Positions 60,422-64,000 of a DNA stretch of 64,000 nucleotides are shown piece after piece. The stretch is from contig CAMLTW010000005.1 in NCBI GenBank assembly GCA_946486375.1, forward strand, positions 124,001 to 188,000, read 5' to 3'. Positions within the stretch are counted from its first letter, which is position 1. The number at the start of each line of letters is the position of its first letter. Source of the DNA: an uncultured Rikenellaceae bacterium (GTDB lineage: Bacteria; Bacteroidota; Bacteroidia; Bacteroidales; Rikenellaceae). Below the pieces are notes generated by a model, which was not told the DNA's origin, did no database searches, and worked only from the letters and a program-made list of their open reading frames with translations. A program made the translations under genes and the position numbers.

Positions 60422-61141
60422 TTATTCGATGGACATTCGAAACGTTCTTTCCGACCCGAAAAGCGGAGCGAAATCCGGAGCGAAATCCGGAAGCGAAACC
60501 CCTTCCTCCCAAAAGGGAAAGTCGATGAGGGGAATCCCGGGAAAATAACGCTCCCCGGCTTCCCGGAGGGTACGGCGGGTGTCTTCCGCAATGACCGGAT
60601 CGGCAGCCAGGCCGGTATTGTAAACCAGAGCCGCCACTCGTATTCCCCGGTTGCGGCACACTTCGAGCGACAGGAGAGCATGGTTCACGCTCCCCAGTCT
60701 ACCGTGGCATACCAGTACGACGGGACACGGATATTCCGTCAGGTAATCCGCCACCGTCCGACAGCCGCAAAGCGGAACCATCAGACCTCCCACTCCTTCC
60801 GTCAGTACGCATTCGTACCGCTCCTTCAATTGCTCCGTCGCTTTCCGGATCACCCCGAATTCGATCCGCTTCCCCGCCAGCCGCGCAGACAAATCCGGAG
60901 CGGCCGGAAAAGGGAAGATGTAAGGACAAGTCGCCCCTTCTGCGTCTTCCGGAAAGGCGGCCACGCCCATAATTCGCCGGTGGGCCGCAATGTCTTCGGA
61001 ACTTTCGGTGTTCCCGGTCTGGGCCATTTTCTGAGTGATGACCCGCACTCCTTTCGACCGCAGCCAGCGGGCCATGACGCCGGTAACGACGCTTTTTCCC
61101 GCATCGGTGTCGATCCCCGTAATGAAATAGTTGGCTTCCAT
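60422..61141 (-). CDS. bioD: Dethiobiotin synthetase
   Basis: A 239-residue ATP-dependent carboxylase that closes the ureido ring of dethiobiotin from DAPA and CO2. The P-loop-like FITGIDTDAGKSVVTGVMAR is at residues 6-25, the Lys/Thr site at QKMAQTGN, LTEGVGGLMVPL is the GxGG motif, and VLVCHGRLGSVNHALLS is the MinD-like later motif. It lies 5 bp after bioC and 12 bp before mtaB, so it is part of the operon. ATG 61141 begins MEANYFITG as usual. Confidence 0.95.
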   Translation of the reverse strand: MEANYFITGIDTDAGKSVVTGVMARWLRSKGVRVITQKMAQTGNTESSEDIAAHRRIMGVAAFPEDAEGATCPYIFPFPAAPDLSARLAGKRIEFGVIRKATEQLKERYECVLTEGVGGLMVPLCGCRTVADYLTEYPCPVVLVCHGRLGSVNHALLSLEVCRNRGIRVAALVYNTGLAADPVIAEDTRRTLREAGERYFPGIPLIDFPFWEEGVSLPDFAPDFAPLFGSERTFRMSIE

Positions 61142-61146
61142 CTTTC

Positions 61147-61923
61147 TTATTTTTTCCGGCACAACACGTAAATCACGTCCCATGTCAGGGACACCCTGCC
61201 GCTTTCCGTAACGAAACGGGTGCGGTATTCCGCTTCGAAAACCCGCAGCGAAGTTTTGCTCCACCGGAAGGTTCCGGTTCCGGTCACCCCCGTCCGGCGC
61301 AGGTGATGCAACACGTCGAGGGGAGAATCGAACTCCGGACGGATGACGCTTTCTTCCAGCATCCGCACCTCGAAATCCCGTTCCAGCCATTTCCGCACCG
61401 TATCGGATTCGGGACATTCCAGCCCCTGCCCCGTAAGCGTCCGGATTTCGACGAGGTTCGCAGGCCCGAACAGGTTGAATCCCAACCATCCGCCCTTTTT
61501 CAACCGGGCCGCTACCCGCCCGAAAAAGCCGGGAAGGTCGTCGAACCACTGCAACACCGACGCCGCAGCAACGGCATCCGGCGCCTCCGGCCAATCGAGC
61601 CGTTCGACATCTCCGGGCAACGGTACCATTTCCACGGCAGGAAACGCGTCCGCCAGCCTTTCTTTCAACCGCAACGGCGCTTCCTCTACCAGATCGTTAA
61701 GGTAAAGCCGTCCGATCCGATGGCGCGACAACAACTGCCGCGTCAAAAAGCCGGTACCGCATCCGATCTCGAGCACCCGCGGCAGTTCCGCAGGCAGATG
61801 TTCCTCCCAACTTTCTCCCAGCCGTACCGCAATATCCCGCTGTACCGTCGCCTCCGTCTCGTAATCATCCAGATGACGGGAAAAACGGCGACGGATCAGT
61901 TCCTTGTCCTGCTCACCCTTCAC
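61147..61923 (-). CDS. bioC: Malonyl-[ACP] O-methyltransferase BioC
   Basis: A 258-residue SAM methyltransferase that caps malonyl-ACP so that fatty-acid synthesis can build pimeloyl-ACP. RRRFSRHLDDYETEATVQ at about residues 10-27 is the BioC opening, motif I is VLEIGCGTGFLTRQLL and ASVLQWFDDLPGFF and FNLFGPANLVEI are typical. I place the start at GTG 61923: a strong AGGAGG-like sequence (GGGAGG) lies 9 bp upstream inside bioG, and the resulting overlap with bioG is 11 bp. An ATG at 61974 would add 17 atypical residues. Confidence 0.92.
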   Translation of the reverse strand: MKGEQDKELIRRRFSRHLDDYETEATVQRDIAVRLGESWEEHLPAELPRVLEIGCGTGFLTRQLLSRHRIGRLYLNDLVEEAPLRLKERLADAFPAVEMVPLPGDVERLDWPEAPDAVAAASVLQWFDDLPGFFGRVAARLKKGGWLGFNLFGPANLVEIRTLTGQGLECPESDTVRKWLERDFEVRMLEESVIRPEFDSPLDVLHHLRRTGVTGTGTFRWSKTSLRVFEAEYRTRFVTESGRVSLTWDVIYVLCRKK

Positions 61924-62602
61924 CGACGATTTCCTCCCAACGTTTAAAACAAGCGAACGGATTGTGAGGCGCATCCAGCAGCGTCACCTCGCATCTGCCC
62001 TGCCAATAGGCCAACAGGTTCCCCGGCGGAAAAATCGAATCGTGCCGCGAAACGAACGCCCGATTCCAACGAATCCCGCATCGGAGCGTTTCCCCGGCGT
62101 TTTCCGTACGTCGTTCCTCCTCCGCTGCCAGAATCTTCCCCAACTCCCGACGCCGTTCCTCCAATGCACCTGCCGGGAAACCGGCGCCTGCCGCCTCCGA
62201 AGCGGCCGTTCCTCCGAAGACCCGGCGATAAAATTTTTTCAGGGTTTGCGGCGAAAGGTTCTCATACGTACCCTGCGCCACCGCGCACGGAATCCCGTAA
62301 CGGTCGTCCACCGGAAAAGGGGTTCCGTTCAAAGCGATGGCCCTTTCGGGCATCAATCCGTATGCAGGCAAAACCCGCTCCGCCGCCCAAACCCCCATCG
62401 ACCAGGCGGCCGCCTTTATCCGGGTATAAGTTTTCCACCGGGCGAGGGTCGAATCGTCAACTGTCAAATCTTCATAACCGCAACATATGCACACGTCGAA
62501 ACCACCGGTTTCCAGATGCGCCGTCGGCCCTCCGTCCATTCCCCAGCCGTTAAAAAACAGCAGGAGCGTATCGCCTCCGCCTATCGTCCAATGCGTGCGC
62601 AT
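61913..62602 (-). CDS. bioG: Pimeloyl-[ACP] methyl ester esterase BioG
   Basis: A 229-residue alpha/beta hydrolase (DUF452 group) that removes the methyl cap from pimeloyl-ACP methyl ester, the job of BioH in E. coli. Marks are LLLFFNGWGMDGGP near residues 13-26 and the nucleophile elbow AAAWSMGVWAAERVL (Ser in WSMG). The C-terminal DAPHNPFACFKRWEEI holds the catalytic His. It overlaps bioF by 22 bp upstream and bioC by 11 bp downstream. Confidence 0.9.
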   Translation of the reverse strand: MRTHWTIGGGDTLLLFFNGWGMDGGPTAHLETGGFDVCICCGYEDLTVDDSTLARWKTYTRIKAAAWSMGVWAAERVLPAYGLMPERAIALNGTPFPVDDRYGIPCAVAQGTYENLSPQTLKKFYRRVFGGTAASEAAGAGFPAGALEERRRELGKILAAEEERRTENAGETLRCGIRWNRAFVSRHDSIFPPGNLLAYWQGRCEVTLLDAPHNPFACFKRWEEIVGEG

Positions 62603-63759
62603 AGCTCGGATAAGGTTTCGATCTGGATTTCCGTAAGGGATGCCGTCAGCGAAATACGCAGACGCTCGCCGCCCGGAGGAACCGTGGGACGCCGGATCGG
62701 AAGCACGAAAAAACCGTTTTCACACAAGTATTCGGACAACGCAATCGCCTTCCGGTTGTCCCGGACGATCAGCGGAACGATCTGGCTTTTTCCGGCCGTT
62801 TCCAGACCGGCCGTCGTCAGGCGCTCGCGCAATCTCTCTCCCAACCGTTCCAGATGCCTGCGGGAAGATTCCATTCCGGTCAGCCGTTCCACGACGAACT
62901 CCGTCCACCGCACCGAAACGGGGGGCAGCGAAGTGGAAAAGATCAGGGGCCGCATCGTATTGACCAGGTATTCCCGGAACACGTCGTCCGTAACCGCGAA
63001 AGCCCCCTGCGAAGCCGCCGCCTTGCCGAACGTGCCCACCAGAAAATCGATCTCCGCAATCACGCCTTGTTCTTCCGCCAGCCCCAGCCCCCTTTTCCCG
63101 CGCACCCCGAAAGCATGGGCTTCGTCCACATACAGAAAGGCCCCGTATTTCCGTTTCAGTTCCGCCAGGCGACGCAGGTCGGCGCAATCCCCGTCCATGC
63201 TGAATACGGATTCCGTAACGATGAATACGTTGTCGTAATCTTCCCGCCGCTTTTCCAACAGCGTTTCCAGACGCTCCAGATTCCCGTGGGGGTACCGGAT
63301 GCACTCCGCATCCGAAAGCCGGATGCCGTCGATGATGCTGGCATGCACCAGTTTGTCGGCCAGAATCAGGTCCTTGGAAGAAGTCAGCGCCGGAAGCAAC
63401 CCTACGTTGGCATGCCACCCGCTGTCGAACACCAGGGCGGACTCCGCACCGTAAAGAACAGCCAGCCGCTTTTCCAGAGAAGCATAGGCCGGATGATTCC
63501 CCGTCAGCAGCCGGGACGAACACGAGCCGCCTCCGAACTCGTTCCGATCCGCGCTGGACAGAAATTCGTTCCAGAGTACGGGATCGGCGCCGATCCCCAT
63601 GTAATCGTTGGAAGAGAGGTTCACCATTTCACGTCCTTCGCAGACGATGCGGTTCCCCTCGGCACGGAGGTGACGCAAACGACGCAAACCGTCGTTTTCC
63701 CTCAACCGCGCAAGTGCGTTTCGATAACGTTCCCTGTTTTCTGATCCCGGAAAATCCAT
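62581..63759 (-). CDS. bioF: 8-amino-7-oxononanoate synthase
   Basis: A 392-residue PLP enzyme that condenses pimeloyl-ACP with alanine and releases CO2. NLSSNDYMGIGADP at about residues 48-61, GGGSCSSRLLTGNHPAYASLE, YVDEAHAFGVRGKRGLG and the PLP Lys in FLVGTFGKAAASQGAF are all visible. ATG 63759 (MDFPGSENRER) has a GGGGAGG sequence about 11 bp upstream and lies 23 bp below a promoter element. It is the first gene of the operon in the window. Confidence 0.95.
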   Translation of the reverse strand: MDFPGSENRERYRNALARLRENDGLRRLRHLRAEGNRIVCEGREMVNLSSNDYMGIGADPVLWNEFLSSADRNEFGGGSCSSRLLTGNHPAYASLEKRLAVLYGAESALVFDSGWHANVGLLPALTSSKDLILADKLVHASIIDGIRLSDAECIRYPHGNLERLETLLEKRREDYDNVFIVTESVFSMDGDCADLRRLAELKRKYGAFLYVDEAHAFGVRGKRGLGLAEEQGVIAEIDFLVGTFGKAAASQGAFAVTDDVFREYLVNTMRPLIFSTSLPPVSVRWTEFVVERLTGMESSRRHLERLGERLRERLTTAGLETAGKSQIVPLIVRDNRKAIALSEYLCENGFFVLPIRRPTVPPGGERLRISLTASLTEIQIETLSELCARIGR

Positions 63760-63781
63760 TCCATTTCCTCCCCAACGGATG

Positions 63782-63789
63782 CAAAGGTA
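63782..63789 (-). promoter_or_regulatory. bio operon promoter -7 element
   Basis: Reads TACCTTTG on the minus strand, 23 bp upstream of the bioF ATG. The upstream 200 bp (63790-64000) contain an inverted GACAA/TTGTC pair near 63933-63955, but no motif I can match to a known biotin-repressor site, and no gene. Confidence 0.6.
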
Positions 63790-64000
63790 ACGGATTTCGG
63801 CGGAAGAACGTTTCAGGGAACGCACATTTCAGAGACAAAAATCCCCCGGCGGCTGTTTTGGCCGGCAAACACGTCCGAACTTCCTTTCCGGAACGCCGTT
63901 CTTTACTTCCTGTCCAATTAGACAAGCAATGCAAGCGATTGTCGAAAGCGGCTACTTTAACCTATTTTGTTAAGGCTCTCAGATTAGGTAGGCAATACAA

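Noticed and set aside
59075-61171. Rightward open frame of 698 codons
   Set aside because: It is antisense to mtaB and bioD; same shadow-frame explanation.
1-64000. Search for CRISPR arrays, transposases, integrases and phage genes
   Set aside because: No regularly spaced short direct repeats with unique spacers and no recognisable mobile-element protein were seen. The repeats at 1.5-3.4 kb have long units without spacer structure.

Overview
The window looks like a chromosome segment of a high-GC member of the Bacteroidota, probably a gut Rikenellaceae/Alistipes-like organism (the genus is an inference). The evidence is: the Bacteroidota promoter form TAnnTTTG, often with TTTG about 19 bp upstream, ahead of many genes; a SusD lipoprotein; a TonB-type outer-membrane beta-barrel protein; BF3164-like, DUF4369-type and DUF6807 proteins; and a TGS-fused nucleoside kinase. 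Almost everything is housekeeping or generic envelope metabolism. I see no rRNA, tRNA, CRISPR array, transposase, integrase or prophage.

Layout. 1-1.3 kb: a truncated esterase-like hydrolase and a UbiA prenyltransferase. 1.3-3.46 kb: a 2.2-kb non-coding island with two different tandem arrays (each about 270-280 bp per unit), a perfect hairpin and a nested inverted repeat. 3.46-9.5 kb: a SLOG protein with an overlapping unknown partner, nucleoside kinase, rpsA and RNase Z. 9.5-14.2 kb: an accessory patch with an orphan SusD lipoprotein, an AraC-type membrane regulator and a SAM methyltransferase. 14.3-17.1 kb: MscS channel and LepA. 17.1-17.6 kb: a second repeat-bearing gap. 17.6-22.9 kb: a sugar-acid/oxidoreductase group (diketogulonate reductase, two Gfo/Idh/MocA proteins, a DUF6807 lipoprotein). 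22.9-27.9 kb: leftward recO, rdgB, rseP, dxr and a degenerate LytM protein. 28-32.1 kb: rightward nucleotidyltransferase, galM, nitroreductase, Ig-like lipoprotein and an AlaX-like editing protein. 32.2-38.5 kb: leftward propeller lipoprotein, GNAT, PLDc_N peptide, acyl-CoA ligase, purT and MATE. 38.7-45.4 kb: YbaK-type deacylase, greA, cls, a small porin, phoH, purC and an unknown protein with an ADP-ribosyltransferase-like pattern. 45.6-51.1 kb: START-like protein, two TlpA-type thioredoxins, HdeD-like protein, pirin and an aminotransferase. 51.3-57.8 kb: leftward envelope group (HAMP sensor without output domain, TrkH, SPOR-like protein, beta-barrel protein). 58-58.8 kb: a one-cysteine thioredoxin-fold protein. 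59-63.8 kb: a compact leftward operon bioF-bioG-bioC-bioD-mtaB.

How the parts work together. The clearest pathway is biotin synthesis: BioC and BioG make and release pimeloyl-ACP, BioF condenses it with alanine, and BioD closes a later step. bioA and bioB are not in the window. PurC and PurT serve purine synthesis, and RseP with Dxr and the LytM protein form an envelope/isoprenoid neighbourhood. The most interesting unexplained signal is at 2509-3056. Two nearly identical units each carry a full Bacteroidota-type promoter followed by a hairpin in which a C-G pair in one copy is replaced by a T-A pair in the other, as expected for a structured RNA under selection.
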